This document shows positions 13,763 to 25,114 of a DNA stretch of 64,000 bases, in pieces. Each line of letters starts with the position of its first letter. Position 1 is the stretch's first letter. The notes under the pieces were generated by a model, which had not been told where the DNA came from, did not search any database, and saw nothing but the letters and a program-made list of their open reading frames with translations. Location: positions 38,701,671 to 38,765,670 of the forward strand of contig NC_056002.1 of NCBI RefSeq assembly GCF_018446385.1, written 5' to 3'. The translations under genes were made by a program, and so were the position numbers. The DNA is from Zingiber officinale (lineage: Eukaryota; Streptophyta; Magnoliopsida; Zingiberales; Zingiberaceae).

Positions 13763-15857
13763 ATGGAAGAAGGCCGTGGAGGTGCATCATCTCGAGCTCC
13801 GAAGGAAAAGGAAATAATAAATTTGCGGGAGGATGACCCCAACATTTAATCCATTGATGATGAGATCAAGTACATTCCAAATCCGACACCCGAAACACAT
13901 GAAAGTACCGATGCAATTACCTTTAGGGTGCGTTTGGTTCAAGTCATCATGTATAACCTTGGTTGTGTGATTACCAGGTAATCACATAACCAAGGTTATA
14001 GAGAATAAAACATAACCAAATGTTGTTTGGTTCAACTTAGGTAATGCAACAAAAACTTGTTTGTTTGAAGGTTTTAATGAATACCCTAGTTTAATATTTT
14101 ACCGTATTACCCTCAGTTACAAAACCAACTATACATAATATTATTATTATTATTATTTATTATTATTATTATTATTACTTATTTATTTTTAATGTTTTTT
14201 TACTTTTCTTTTTCCTCTATATTTTTTTACGTTTTTTATGTGTTTTTTTTATTTTTTAATGTTTTTATATTTTTATATTATTTATATTTATATTTTTTTA
14301 TTTTTTTACATTTTTTAACTTTTAATTTTTATTTATTTATTTATTTTATTTTTATTTTTATTTTTATTTTTATAATTTTTTTAAATTTTTTAAAATTTTT
14401 AAAAATTTTTAATTTTTTATAAATTTTTTAAACATTTTTAAAATTTTATTTTTTTTAAATTTTTTATTTTTTTATTTTTTAAAATTATTTATTTTAAAAA
14501 AATTAAAATTTTAAATTTTTTAAAACATTTTTTTATTTTTTTTACATTTTTTAATATTTTTTTACATTTTTTTTTCTTTTTTTCATGTTTTTTCTTATTG
14601 AAGGATATTTTTGGTAAAAAAAAATCGTTAACCCCGGAATCAACAAAAACCTTAGTTTTCTGAGGTTTTCCGATTCCGGGCTGCATGACCCTTTTGCTGA
14701 CATGTCGGGCATGGAACATTACTTGGAAATCATCGAATACCTAAACCAAACAAGGTTTTTGTTAATAACCTTGGATGGATAATCAAGGTTATCAAGAATA
14801 ACCCCGAACCAAACACACCCTTAAGGTTCAGGAACTTCCTCCTCTAAAGTCTTCTATTTTTACTAAACATTTTGAGAATGTCACTCTTCCGTCGGGAGAA
14901 ATGCGTGCAACATGTAAGCATTGCAATGCTTCCTACAAATTTCAAGTCGGCGGCGGCTATGGGTCGTTGAAACAACATGTAGAAATGAAACACTTGACAG
15001 AATATGGACTTCACCGTTCTCAAACACAATTATCAAGATTTTCTTCAACTAACGGTAGTACTGATTTCGATTTATTTTTATATTCGGATAATAAATTAAG
15101 AAAATCATTAGCTAAATTTGTTTCCGCAAAACATCTTTCTTTTAGTTTTGGATCTAAATGCACATTTGAAAATTTTTGTATAAAATCTCTTAATCCATAT
15201 GTTAAACGTGTTCCTAGGACTACACTTACTTGTACAATTAAAAAATTAGTAAAACAAGGAAAAAAGAATTTAATTGATGAATTTAGTAAATTAGATAATA
15301 AAATTTCTTTATGTTCCGATATTTGGAGTGATCATTGGCAAACACATTCGTATATGAGTGTGACTTGCCATTGGATCGATAACTCTTGGAACCTACAAAA
15401 AAGATTATTAGTTTATAGAGTTTTTGATAAATCAAATAATGCTCATAACATCGCACAATTATTATTTTTTACTTTTAGAAGAATATGACTTAACTCATAC
15501 AATATTTTTAATATCATTATAGAATGCTAGTTCCAATACTTGTTTGTCAACCTATTATTGGCGGTTTATTTTTTCATATTCATTGTGTATGTCAGTTTTA
15601 AATTTATGTGTTCAAGATAGATTAATAATTTTAGAAAGTTATATTAAACCAATTAGAATTGTAAATTCTTATTTATGGTCTCATCCATCTATAATGAAAA
15701 AATAGGGTAGGTTTTGTAAAACTAATGGAATGAGACCTAAAAATTTTCCACGTGGTGTACTAACACATTGGAATTTAACATACCAATTATTACAAGATTA
15801 ATTTCAATATAAAGAATTATTATGTTATTTTTTGCACAAAATACTAATACTAATATA
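13763..15857 (+). pseudogene. hAT transposase, 5' part (BED zinc finger), broken
   Basis: The likely start is the ATG at 13763, followed by a short Gly/Ser- and charge-rich leader that hits a stop at about 13848. The frame is then cut by the MITE at 13926-14820. The open part at 14901-15488 encodes a BED-type zinc finger: ATCKHCNASYKF supplies the Cys pair and LKQHVEMKH supplies the His pair, within the first 35 residues. It continues with hAT-core phrases such as ISLCSDIWSDHWQTHSYMSV (about residues 145-165). The frame breaks after 15488, and a further homologous part runs to the LTR insertion at 15858. The gene once encoded a DNA-binding hAT transposase and is now inactivated by nonsense, frameshift and two insertions. 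Confidence 0.8.
13926..14820. mobile_element. PIF/Harbinger Tourist-like MITE, ~895 bp
   Basis: The ends are GGGTGCGTTTGGTT at 13926 and AACCAAACACACCC at 14807-14820, which are inverted repeats with one mismatch. They are flanked by TTA on both sides (13923-13925 and 14821-14823), the diagnostic target of PIF/Harbinger elements. A second inverted pair lies inside each end: 'ataaccttggttgtgtgattacc' near the left and 'ggataatcaaggttatcaagaat' near the right. The middle is a long T-rich run (about 14140-14590) without coding sequence. It inserted in the hAT transposase reading frame. Confidence 0.92.
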
Positions 15858-17094
15858 TGTTGGATCGAAAGCGCTAGAGGAGGGGGGGGGGTGAATAGCG
15901 CTTGTGGCTTTCACTCGTTTCGGATTCGTAAAACTCGAGAAATGACGCAGCGGAAATAAAATAATCACACAGAAAGACACAATGAGTTACTTGGTTTGGA
16001 GCCTGTGGCGACTCCTACTCCAAGGCCCGCGATCGTTGATCACTTTCGGTGGGCAACAACTATAATATCGTAAATTAGTACAACTTTGAAGTACACTATT
16101 AAAACTGGAATACAAATTATACCGACTAAGAAAATCACTATCTTGAAGCTTCGAGTCGTCGGGGTCTTGCCGTGGCTCAGCCAGATCGTCTTGTTAGCAG
16201 CACACAGGAGAAGGAGCTCTAGAGAATTGATTGTTGAAGTGCTGCCTCGACAACCCCTTTTATATACTGCTGAGGGCGCCTCCAAGCATGTACGAGGTGC
16301 CTCTAGGCTGCCCGAGTCGCACGTGTGGATCAGCACAGAACTGGTCGCACTTATCTGCTTTAAGGCGCCTCCAAGCCTCTTCAAGGCGCCTTCAAGCCTT
16401 GGTCCAAGGCGCCTCCAGCACTGCTTCGCAGCCAGCTCCCGCTTTGCACCTGAGGCGCCTCCAAGCTCTATGGAGGTGCCTCGGACACTGTTCATCGGAG
16501 GCTTAAGGTTGGTTTTTTGTTCCTGCAAGATGCGTTAGTCCCAAAACAACAGCATACCATGCAAGACAATGTTAGCACACATAAAATATAGTAGAAACAG
16601 TAATTGACAGTCTCCGAACTGTCCGGGTCTGACTTCAGATTTCCGACCGGAAACCCTAGGTCGACCCGACGCTTACTGTTCCTTCTGCGGGGAACGCGTC
16701 CTCACTTACTCCACTCAGGAGAGTTACCTGATGTCAGTCCGGTTCTCCAGACCGACTGGACTTTCTGTCTAGGGTTACCACCCCCTAGGACCTAGGGTTA
16801 CCACCCCCTAAGGTTTTTCTCCACCTAGGGTTACCACCCCCTAGGACCTAAGGTTACCCCCCTTAGGATTTTCACCACATAGGGTTACCACCCCTTATGG
16901 TTTTCAACCACCTATGGTTACCACCTCCTAGGACCTACGGTTACCACCCCTTAGGGTTTTTCACCTGTCTAACCGCAGTTAGGACTTTCCTGCAATCTCA
17001 TTTAAGCACATTAGATAACAAGGAACCTTAACTTTGAATCCCTTTGTCATTATCAAAACTTAGGTTCGATCGTCGGATGCTTCTCTCACTAACA
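15858..17094 (-). repeat. LTR of Copia element 1 (3' LTR)
   Basis: This 1.24 kb LTR lies left on the plus strand but is the 3' LTR of the minus-oriented element. It contains a run of AGGCGCCT-type palindromes (16263-16505) and a tandem array of CCTAGGGTTACCACCCCCTAGG-like hairpins (about 16765-16965). Several substitutions and small indels separate it from its partner at 23460, so the insertion is not brand-new. Confidence 0.92.
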
Positions 17095-18949
17095 ATCTCC
17101 CTCTTTTTGATTATGACAACAAAGATTCAAAGTTAAGTAAAACAAGATGCACAATATCAAGATAAGCAACCTATAACCAATGCACGCATGATTTAAGCTA
17201 AAAACATCGTGTATAAGACCCCCCCCCCCCTTAATGAGAGTTCTGTTTTTCTTATCAGTTAATTCAAATTAGTATACTTAATTTGAATTTGTCCTACACT
17301 TAATTTGAATTTGTCCTACTCTCTCCCTTTGCCATATATCAAAAAAACTTTTGTAGAAAGAAGGGGACAAGTTGAAAGGTCTAAGTTCTTAAAACCAATA
17401 AATTATGTTTTCAACCAAGCAATATTTCTAGTAGGTTTTACTTTAAAATTACCTTAGTTTTGAAGAACTTAGCCAAAATATGGGCAAAGGTAGGTTAAAT
17501 TTTAAAACGATTTTCAAAAGGAAAGTTTCGAAAATAGTAGGCTAAGTTTGCAAAAGAGAAATTTTTGAAAGGCTTTGTTGAAGAAATATTTCGTTAAAAT
17601 TTTTTAAAGCCTTTAAAACCATTAATTTTGAATAGCCTTTATTAATTAGTTTAAAAGCTCTTTAAAAAATTGGGTTAATTGGAGACCTTAATTTTTGAAA
17701 TACAGTTCAAAGAGTGTTTTGATATGATTTAGTTATTTTTGATCAAGCTAATAGAAGTCAGAAAAGAAAATTTTTAAGAGGTTTGAAAATCCTTAAAGGC
17801 AAGGGAGGAGCAGTAAGGTTAAAACCCTAATGTCCAAGCATGAGTTTGAAAATTAATCAATTACCTTTAGCAGGGTATCAGAGCCTTAAAGTGCAAGCTG
17901 AGTTAATTTGAAATTTTAATATCCTTAACCAACTGTCTAATCTTTAGCTACTAGCTGAATACCTAGAGAGCACCAGTTTTCACTTGGTTAGTCAAGTTAA
18001 GTTAGAAATCCAGTTAGATTTGACTAGGGCTGGATCATTTAACTTGATTAATATAGAGTTAGTTTTTAACGCCCAGACTCACTATAATGCACAGATATAA
18101 GCATTCTGGAGTTCAGGCTGTACCCTATGCATCTCACGCCGTTCTAAGTTTCTTTCAAACACAAACAAGTTTTGCCTAGTGTGTTTGTGAGATGTTCTGG
18201 CTAAAGCTAGGGGAGCATGATATCTAAGGGGAAGATTCTAGGCTAAGTCCAAATTTTGAAGGACTAATAAGATTGGGATTTTGAAAACATTATTTTTCCT
18301 AGAATTTTAAAAGATAATTTTAAGATTAGGCAATTTTTGAAAAAAAATTTTAAAGTTAGATGTAGGAAAGTTGTTTGAAAATCAATATCTAGTCTACCAC
18401 ACATATCAAGCAAAATAGAAGACCATAAATGACTGGTATACAGAAATAAGCAGAGTAACTGACTTCTTCTAAGCATAAGTACAACTAGACGAGGAAATAA
18501 AAGTGTCTGTGTCCAACATCCAAGATACAATGCATGATATGAGAGCGTCAAAGAGTAGGGTCATCAGTTGGAGGGTCGTAAGCTGGAGGTGGCGCAAGGG
18601 GCTGCTCGGGTGCAGGCTATCCCTGGCGACGTATCTCACTCCGGAGAGAAGCGAATCCGGTAGCTATCTCGGATCGTAGGGATCAGAGGAAGCGATGGCT
18701 ATCTAGAACAGCCTATCGCGTCTAAATAGACTGAACCTCGAGACGAGCGAGTCTGTCCTCGACGGAAAGTGGTGCCGAAGTCAAAGGTCCGGCTGAAGTG
18801 GAAGGTCCGGCGGAGGTGGAAGGTAATGGATCTCCGAAAAACTCCTCGGCTAAGAAGTTGGGCCACTCTTCTCCCTCGCCCGGGACAATGTCGGGCGGTG
18901 CATCCTCGGCCTCTGGATCAATCGGAGTAGCGGCTGGCTGTGGTCGGCC

Positions 18950-19906
18950 CTTTCAGGCTAGAATCCCCTCAGCGGTGACCTCTATACTGGCTAACCGAAG
19001 ACTACGCTGCCCTAACTCGTCGTAAGATGTAAGCGGGATAAGTGTCCCTATGACTGTGTCTATCCTAAAGGTCGAACAGATCTGCGTCAAGATATGACAG
19101 TAGGGCATGTGGACTACTCCAGATGTGACTATACTAGATGCATGTATAATGTTCTGGAACATATGTAGTGCAATATCTATATCTAAACGCTGACTCAAGG
19201 CGTACAGAAAGAATGAGTGAGAGGATCGCATCTTCGGGACGTCCTGAGATGTGATCGGCAAAATGCATGCTGTCAGGACTCTGTATATAACGTAGTCCTG
19301 AACCCTAAGAATAGTGGACCTGAACTCAGTCAGGCCGAATGGTCTCTCCTCCTCGAAAAAATACATATAGATGGTGTCTAATGTGATATGCGAATAGGGA
19401 TCACCAAATGGTAGATCTCTACTCGGGTAGCATAGGAATGCACATGTAGACTCCCTAAGCTCTAAACTAGTGCGAATCAGGGAGGGAGTAAACTGGAAGT
19501 CTGTTCCACCAACTCTGGTGGAATACGTACTATTATAAACCTTCTCGAGGTTGTGATAGAACTGTGCACACAAATCCTGGTTTACTGTATTGTTGCAGTA
19601 AACTAGTTTCCCTAACTGATAGTGTTCTATCATCTGGATTGCGGGGTGACAGAACTGGCAAAAATGACCTACCTACGTACCTAGGTTTAATAGATTCAAA
19701 TATAAATCTAGCAAAGTCTACCCTATGCCGCTCTGAGGGGAATCTAGGATCTGTAGATGGGGTCCTAGCCGGTGTAGGATCAGCATGTCGGCGTTTTCTG
19801 ATTTATGCAACATATAACTAGAAAAAATGCAGAACAATAACATATAAGGACAATAGGATGGTTTAAGGTGTACCTAGGAGGCATTGGAGGATGATTGAAG
19901 GAGTTT
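18950..19906 (-). pseudogene. Retrotransposon ORF2, 'putative plant transposon protein'-like
   Basis: An open frame at 18953-19633 contains LCAQFYHNLEKVY, TRVGGTDFQFTPSLIRTSLEL and, further on, VLTACILPITSQDVPKMRSSHSFFLYAL. This matches the pattern of the 'putative plant transposon protein' domain often encoded as an extra ORF in plant LTR elements; it is recalled, not searched. An N-terminal part continues upstream in another frame (RRHADPTPARTPSTDPRFPS, about 19740-19790), so there is at least one frameshift near 19640-19670. A possible intron 19802-19888 would join it to a short MPPR-coding start at about 19888. The protein's function is unknown. It lies downstream of gag in the element's own orientation. 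Confidence 0.55.
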
Positions 19907-20024
19907 GGACAAGTTGAAGGCACTTTAGAGGGGAGAAATCGCCGGATTTGGAGAGAAAATCGCATGGAAAAACTTGAGTCGTGAACGAACAGAAAGTGTT
20001 CTATTCGTTTATGAAATTAGGGAT

Positions 20025-20175
20025 TTAAGGCGCCTTAGACGATGCTTAAGGTGCCTTAAGTAGACTGTTGGAGGCGCCTCGGAGATCATCCGAGGCGCCT
20101 TTAGTTGAGGCGGCGAGAGATTTCCCGCCGTGATTGAGGGTGCCTCCCTCGTGTGGGAGGCGCCTCCGACTCGCG
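20025..20175. repeat. Internal cluster of GGCGCC palindromes, Copia 1
   Basis: Repeated words AAGGCGCCTTAG, GAGGCGCCTCGGAG and CGAGGCGCCTTTAG occur here. They are the same palindrome family found in both LTRs of this element, but this cluster is internal, just upstream of ORF2 in the element's direction. Confidence 0.75.
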
Positions 20176-20184
20176 CCTATGTGT

Positions 20185-20870
20185 CTAACAGATATTTTTT
20201 AATTAAATTTTAAAAAATATTAAGTTAATTTAATTTTGAAAAAGATATTAAGTTAATTAAATTTTAAAAAAATATTAAGTTAATTAAATTTGAGAAATAT
20301 TTAAGGTAATTGAATTTGAAGAATATTTAAGTTAATTGATTAAAGTTAATTGAATTTTGAAAAATGTTTACGTTAATTGAATTTGAAAAATATTTAAGTT
20401 AATTAAATTTGAAAAATATTTAAGTTTAATTGAATTTGAAAAATATTTAAGTTAATTAATTAAAGTTAATTGAATTTTAAAAAATATTTACGTTAATTGA
20501 ATTTGAAAATATTTAAATTAATTAAATTTGAAAAATATTTAAGTTAATTGAATTTTAAAAATATTGAAGTTAATTGATTTTTTAAAAAATATTAAAGTTA
20601 ATTGAATTTGAAAAATATTTAAGTTAAATTAAATTTGAAAAATATTGAAGTTAATTGATTTTGAAAAATATTTAAGTTAATTGAATTTTAAAAATATTGA
20701 AGTTAATTGATTTTTGAAAAATATTAAAGTTAATTGAATTTGAAAAATATTGAATTTAATTTGAATTTGAAAAATATTGAAGTTAATTGATTTTTGAAAA
20801 ATATTAAAGTTAATTGAATTTGAAAAATATTTAAGTTAATTAAATTTGAAGAATATTGAAGTTAATTTTA
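20185..20870. repeat. AT-rich minisatellite, ~26-bp unit
   Basis: Roughly 25 imperfect copies of a unit close to AAGTTAATTGAATTTGAAAA plus ATATTT fill this segment of the Copia 1 interior, with unit lengths of about 25-30 bp. It sits where the pol region would be expected, between gag and ORF2. Confidence 0.85.
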
Positions 20871-21578
20871 TTTAAATTTTAACATGATTTTTAAATAATT
20901 TTTAGAGTGATTTAAATAATTTTTCAAATAACGTGATTAATTTTAATCCTTAGTTATCTCACCCGATTTAGATTTTTCAATCAAGTGATCCTATAATTTT
21001 GTGAGATGAATTAGTTTTATTATAGGGTTTGGTTTAACTTTGTATTAGATTCAGGTTTAGCTTTGGGCTCAACAAATGGACATTCTTTGGATAAACTTCT
21101 GGGCTTTGGTGAGTCACTTGGACATCATTAAAGTAACCATGCCTTCGAGATTTTCCAAATAGTCCTATCCACTGAACTTAGTACAAAACCTTGGTCTAAC
21201 TAGTTAGGATCCATAAAGGGTAGTTTCGGTCAATTTTACTTAGCCAAATGCACCAGGTCGAAGCCATATCTTCCTAGACATGCATAGACTAAGCTTCCCT
21301 AATGTACTATCATCCAATACTTCACCAGTACTGTGGGTCAAGTTAAACTTAGCTCTTTTTATTCTAGCCCTAATTACCCTACCGGGTAGGTCGCGTTCGG
21401 TTACCCTGTCGGGTAGATTTCTTTTGGAGGTGCCAGCTATTTTGGAGCCTCTCTTTATTTTCCATTATAACTTTTATTTAACTTACAGTTTGAATTATAT
21501 TCCCCTTTATTTATTAGGATGGTTTTTATTTATTTATTATTTATTTATTTGTTAAGATTATTTTTATTTATTTATTAA

Positions 21579-23231
21579 TTAAAATAATTTTTCTTTTTGC
21601 TCCCATGGATCATAGCCTCGATAAGATTTTTCAAGGTAATGTACTTGATCCTTGGGGACCCAATATTTACCAAGTCCAACTTGATTGACCAAGTTGGACT
21701 TGGGTACCCATGCTTGGACTAGTTTACTATTTGGTCTATTGACTAAGGATAGATAGAATCTATATTTCTTTTTGGATTTAAATCCTAATCCAGTTCTATT
21801 GTAAACGCCTCTTTGAGTCCTAAGAATTAGGTCAAGGTTCTTGGACCCCAAAGAAAACCGTTCTAGGGTCTTCTCTAAATCCTTGACCTGAGTTTTCAGA
21901 CTAGAATTTTCTTCCTCAAGCTTTTGGACTTGAGTTGAATTTCCAGTCTGAACTGGGTCAGGCAAGGTTATGGGGTTAGTCGCTTCTTTAAGGGAAGTTA
22001 CTTCCTTTAGAAGTGACTTGATTCGAACTTTGGACTTAGCTACTTTATGCATTAAATAATTGATTAAACTGTATAAACAACATTTACTTACAGAGGGGTT
22101 TGGCCCATCGGAAACGGATGCGGATCCATGGCTTCTCTCAAACTCGGCTTCCGATTCGTCCTTACTTTTGGTGTAGTCCCGGGCTGTCAATGCGAAGAGG
22201 CTTGCCTGCTCGACTTCTTCGTCGTCGGATTCCTCAGAAGAAGATTCGTCCCAAGTGGCCTTCAGAGCCTTCTTCCTTCTTGGTTTCTTTGGATCCTTTT
22301 GGTTCGGGCAGTTCGCCTTGATGTGCCCCTTCTGATTGCACCCGTAGCAAGTCACCTCGAATTTGACCTTTAAGCTTGATTGAGCTTCTTTGGTCTGGAT
22401 AACCCTTTTGACATCCTTTTTGTTGAAGTCCTTCTTTTTGTAGAGTTTTTTCATCAGGTTGACGAATTCGCTTGTGAGCCCGTCGTCGTCTTCCGAATCT
22501 TGTTCCTCTTCTGATTCTTGTTCGGTTCTATGTTTTGATTTTGACTCGCGTGTTCTTCCTGTACCTGTAATCAAAGCCAACTCTTTCTCGGCCGGACGTG
22601 AGTTAGTCTGTTCATAAAGCTCAAACTCAGAAAACAACTCATTTAATTTAATAATAGAGAGATCCTTAGAAACCTTGTAGGCATCTACCATGGATGCCCA
22701 CAAGGTGTTCCTCGGAAAGCCGTTTAAGGAGTACCTTATGATGTCCCGGTTATCTACCTTTTGTCCGATCGCATGGAGTCCATTTAGTAGTTTTTGAATT
22801 CGGGCGTGGAGTTGGCTAGCCGTCTCACCTTCCTGCATTTTAAAGTTATACAATTTATTAAATAACAAATCTCGCTTACTTACTTTGGTATCGGAGGTCC
22901 CTTCGTGAAGCTCGATCAGCTTCTTCCATAGCTCCTTGGCGCTCGAGAATGGACCGACGTGGTTTAGCTCCTCCTTTGTTAGTCTGCACTGGAGGGTACA
23001 AGTTGCTCTGGTATTTGCCTCCACCTTCTTGATTAATGCTGGTTCCCAGTCCTCGCAGGGTGTAGGTTTACCGTCTTTATCAGTTGGTACTTCTAATCCA
23101 ATCTTGACGATCATCCACGTCTCGAACTGGATTTTCAGGAAGTTCTCCATTCTGCCCTTCCAGTAACCGAAGTCTTCTCCGGTGTTATAACCCTCTTCTT
23201 GGGCGATTGATGCCTTGCACGACAAAAACAA
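21579..23231 (-). CDS. Copia gag (UBN2-type) with CCHC zinc knuckle
   Basis: The 550-residue frame encodes the capsid/nucleocapsid protein of Copia element 1. The N-terminal half has the UBN2-type gag pattern: FGYWKGRMENFL near residue 21, AKELWKKLIELHEG near 100, LYNFKMQEGETASQLHARI near 125, and LNGFPRNTLWASMV near 170. An acidic stretch follows, then a zinc knuckle CYGCNQKGHIKANC (C-x2-C-x4-H-x4-C, about residues 294-308), then a coiled-coil-like Lys/Glu/Leu region (about 385-460). The first ATG is not certain, since the frame could open slightly upstream. The frame ends with no protease or pol following, so particles could only be made with proteins supplied in trans. Intact length suggests it was under constraint until recently. 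Confidence 0.88.
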   Translation of the reverse strand: MFLSCKASIAQEEGYNTGEDFGYWKGRMENFLKIQFETWMIVKIGLEVPTDKDGKPTPCEDWEPALIKKVEANTRATCTLQCRLTKEELNHVGPFSSAKELWKKLIELHEGTSDTKVSKRDLLFNKLYNFKMQEGETASQLHARIQKLLNGLHAIGQKVDNRDIIRYSLNGFPRNTLWASMVDAYKVSKDLSIIKLNELFSEFELYEQTNSRPAEKELALITGTGRTRESKSKHRTEQESEEEQDSEDDDGLTSEFVNLMKKLYKKKDFNKKDVKRVIQTKEAQSSLKVKFEVTCYGCNQKGHIKANCPNQKDPKKPRRKKALKATWDESSSEESDDEEVEQASLFALTARDYTKSKDESEAEFERSHGSASVSDGPNPSVSKCCLYSLINYLMHKVAKSKVRIKSLLKEVTSLKEATNPITLPDPVQTGNSTQVQKLEEENSSLKTQVKDLEKTLERFSLGSKNLDLILRTQRGVYNRTGLGFKSKKKYRFYLSLVNRPNSKLVQAWVPKSNLVNQVGLGKYWVPKDQVHYLEKSYRGYDPWEQKEKLF

Positions 23232-23440
23232 TAAAATCTATTCCAAGACTTGGTCTTGGATTAGTAGTGCGGGAATAAAAAAAAAAATAAACTCGAATGG
23301 TGTTGCACCAGCTTCGAGCAAAACCAATTCAAGCGAGAAATAGATCGAAATATAGTAATTATACTAATTTCGGTCGACTCCGAAAAACTAAAAATACCAT
23401 GAAAAAATTGCTTAATTGGTGGTTGCACCAAATAGAAGCG

Positions 23441-23457
23441 ACCTCGTTCTGATACCA
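23441..23457 (-). other. Primer-binding site of Copia 1 (tRNA-iMet)
   Basis: The minus strand reads TGGTATCAGAACGAGGT three bases inside the 5' LTR. It matches the common plant Copia site TGGTATCAGAGC with one substitution, which sets the element's orientation. Confidence 0.9.
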
Positions 23458-23459
23458 AT

Positions 23460-24738
23460 TGTTGGATCGAAAGCGCTAGAGGGGGGAGGGGGGGGTGAAT
23501 AGCGCTCGTGGCTTTCACTCGTTTCGGATTCGTAAAACTCGAGTAATGATGCAGCGGAAATAAAATAATCACACAGAGAGACACAATGAGTTACTTGGTT
23601 CGGAGTCTGTGGCGACTCCTACTCCAAGGCCCGCGATCGTTGATCGCTTTCTGTGGGCAACAACTATAATATCGTAAATGAGAGTACAACTTTTAAGTAC
23701 AATATTAAAACTGGAATATAGATTATACTGACGAAGAAAATCACTATCTTGAAGCTTCGAGTCGTCGGGGTCTTGTCGTGGCTCAACCGGATCGTCTTAT
23801 TAGCAGCACACAGGAGAAGGATCTCTAGAGAATTGATTGTTGAAGTGCTGCCTCGACAACCCATTTTATATACTGCTGAGGGCGCCTCCAAACATGTCCG
23901 AGGCGCCTCCAGGCTGCCCGAGTCACACGCGTGGATCAACACAGAACTGGTCACACTTATCTGGTCGCACTTATCTGCTTTAAGGCGCCTCCAAGCCTCT
24001 TCAAGGCGCCTTCAAGCCTTGGTCCAAGGCGCCTCCAAGACTGCTTCACAGCCAGCTCCCGCTTTGCACCCGAGGCACCTCCAAGCTCCATGGAGGCGCC
24101 TCAGACACTGTTCATCCGAGGCTTAAGGTTGGTTTTTTGTCCTTGCAAGATGCGTCAGTCCCAAAACAACAGCATACCTTGCAAGACAATGTTAGCACAC
24201 ATAAAATATAGTAGAAACAGTAATTGACAGTCTCCGGACTGTCCGGGTCTGACTTCAGATTTCCGACCGGAAACCCTAGGTCGACTCGACGCCTACTGTT
24301 CCCTCTGCGGGAAACGCGTCCTCACCTACTCTACTCAAGAGAGTTACCTGATGCCAGTCCGGTCCTCCAGACCGACTGGACTTTCTGCCTAGGGTTATCA
24401 CCCCCTAGGACCTAGGGTTACCGCCCCCTAGGGTTTTTCTCCACCTAGGGTTACCACCCCCTAGGACCTAATGTTACCCCCCCTTAGGATTTTCACCACC
24501 TAGGGTTACCACCCCCTAGGACCTAAGGTTACCGCCCCTTAGGGTTTTCTACCACCTAGGGTTACGACCCCCTAGGACCTAGGGTTACCACCCCCTAGGG
24601 TTTTTCACCTGCCTAACAGCAGTTAGGACTTTCCTGCAATCTCATTTAAGCACATTAGATAACAAGGAACCTTAACTTTGAATCCCTTTACCATTATCAA
24701 AACTTAGATTCGATCGTCGGATGCTTCTCGCACCAACA
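23460..24738 (-). repeat. LTR of Copia element 1 (5' LTR)
   Basis: This 1.28 kb partner of 15858-17094 contains the GAGGCGCCTC palindrome cluster at 23879-24125. It also has eight or so CCTAGGG...CCCTAGG hairpin units at about 24390-24602, more than the other copy keeps cleanly. It terminates CACCAACA at 24738. Confidence 0.92.
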
Positions 24739-24743
24739 ATATA

Positions 24744-25083
24744 TATTTATTTTCACAACAATAGAATATTTGTAATAGTATTTGTGAAATTTTAAAAGTA
24801 TTTAATGATGCAATCGAACAACTTTCCGATATTTATTATCCCACTGCTCAATTAGTTTTAGAAAATTTTTCTAATACAGTATTAGTTTTAAATGAATATA
24901 TTAATAATGAATCTTTATCTCCTTGTATCTTAATTATGAAAACTAAATATGAAAATTATTTTTATTTTATTCCTGAAATTTATTTAATTGCATTTGCTTT
25001 AGATCCTAAATTTAAATGAGAAGTTTTACAAGAAATGTTAACTTTATATTATGACATTTTAATTCCAATTAAAGATGATTCTT

Positions 25084-25114
<31 letters not shown>

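Larger units (their letters stand above)
15858..24738 (-). mobile_element. Copia-type LTR retrotransposon 1, gag-only, minus strand
   Basis: Two long direct repeats (15858-17094 and 23460-24738) start TGTTGG and end AACA. They are flanked by a perfect 5-bp TSD, ATATA, at 15853-15857 and 24739-24743. The primer-binding site next to the right LTR reads, on the minus strand, TGGTATCAGAACGAGGT (about 23441-23457), an initiator tRNA-Met site with one change. Next to the left LTR, a minus-strand purine tract AAAAAGAGGGAGAT ends at 17095. Orientation is therefore minus. The 6.4 kb interior carries a gag ORF, an AT-rich minisatellite and a second ORF, but no protease, integrase, reverse transcriptase or RNase H. 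It is non-autonomous and inserted in the hAT transposase. Confidence 0.93.

Noticed and set aside
14192..14422. 76-codon Phe-rich frame
   Set aside because: It is a translation of the T-rich centre of the Harbinger MITE.
16040..16538. 150-162 codon frames at 16040-16538 and similar ones at 23664-24227
   Set aside because: They lie in both LTRs of Copia 1 and contain GGCGCC palindrome translations with no domain.
16760..16960. CCTAGGG-rich array considered as interstitial telomere repeat
   Set aside because: The plant telomere unit is CCCTAAA/TTTAGGG in strict 7-bp tandem; here the unit is longer with CCTAGG hairpin arms and lies within an LTR.
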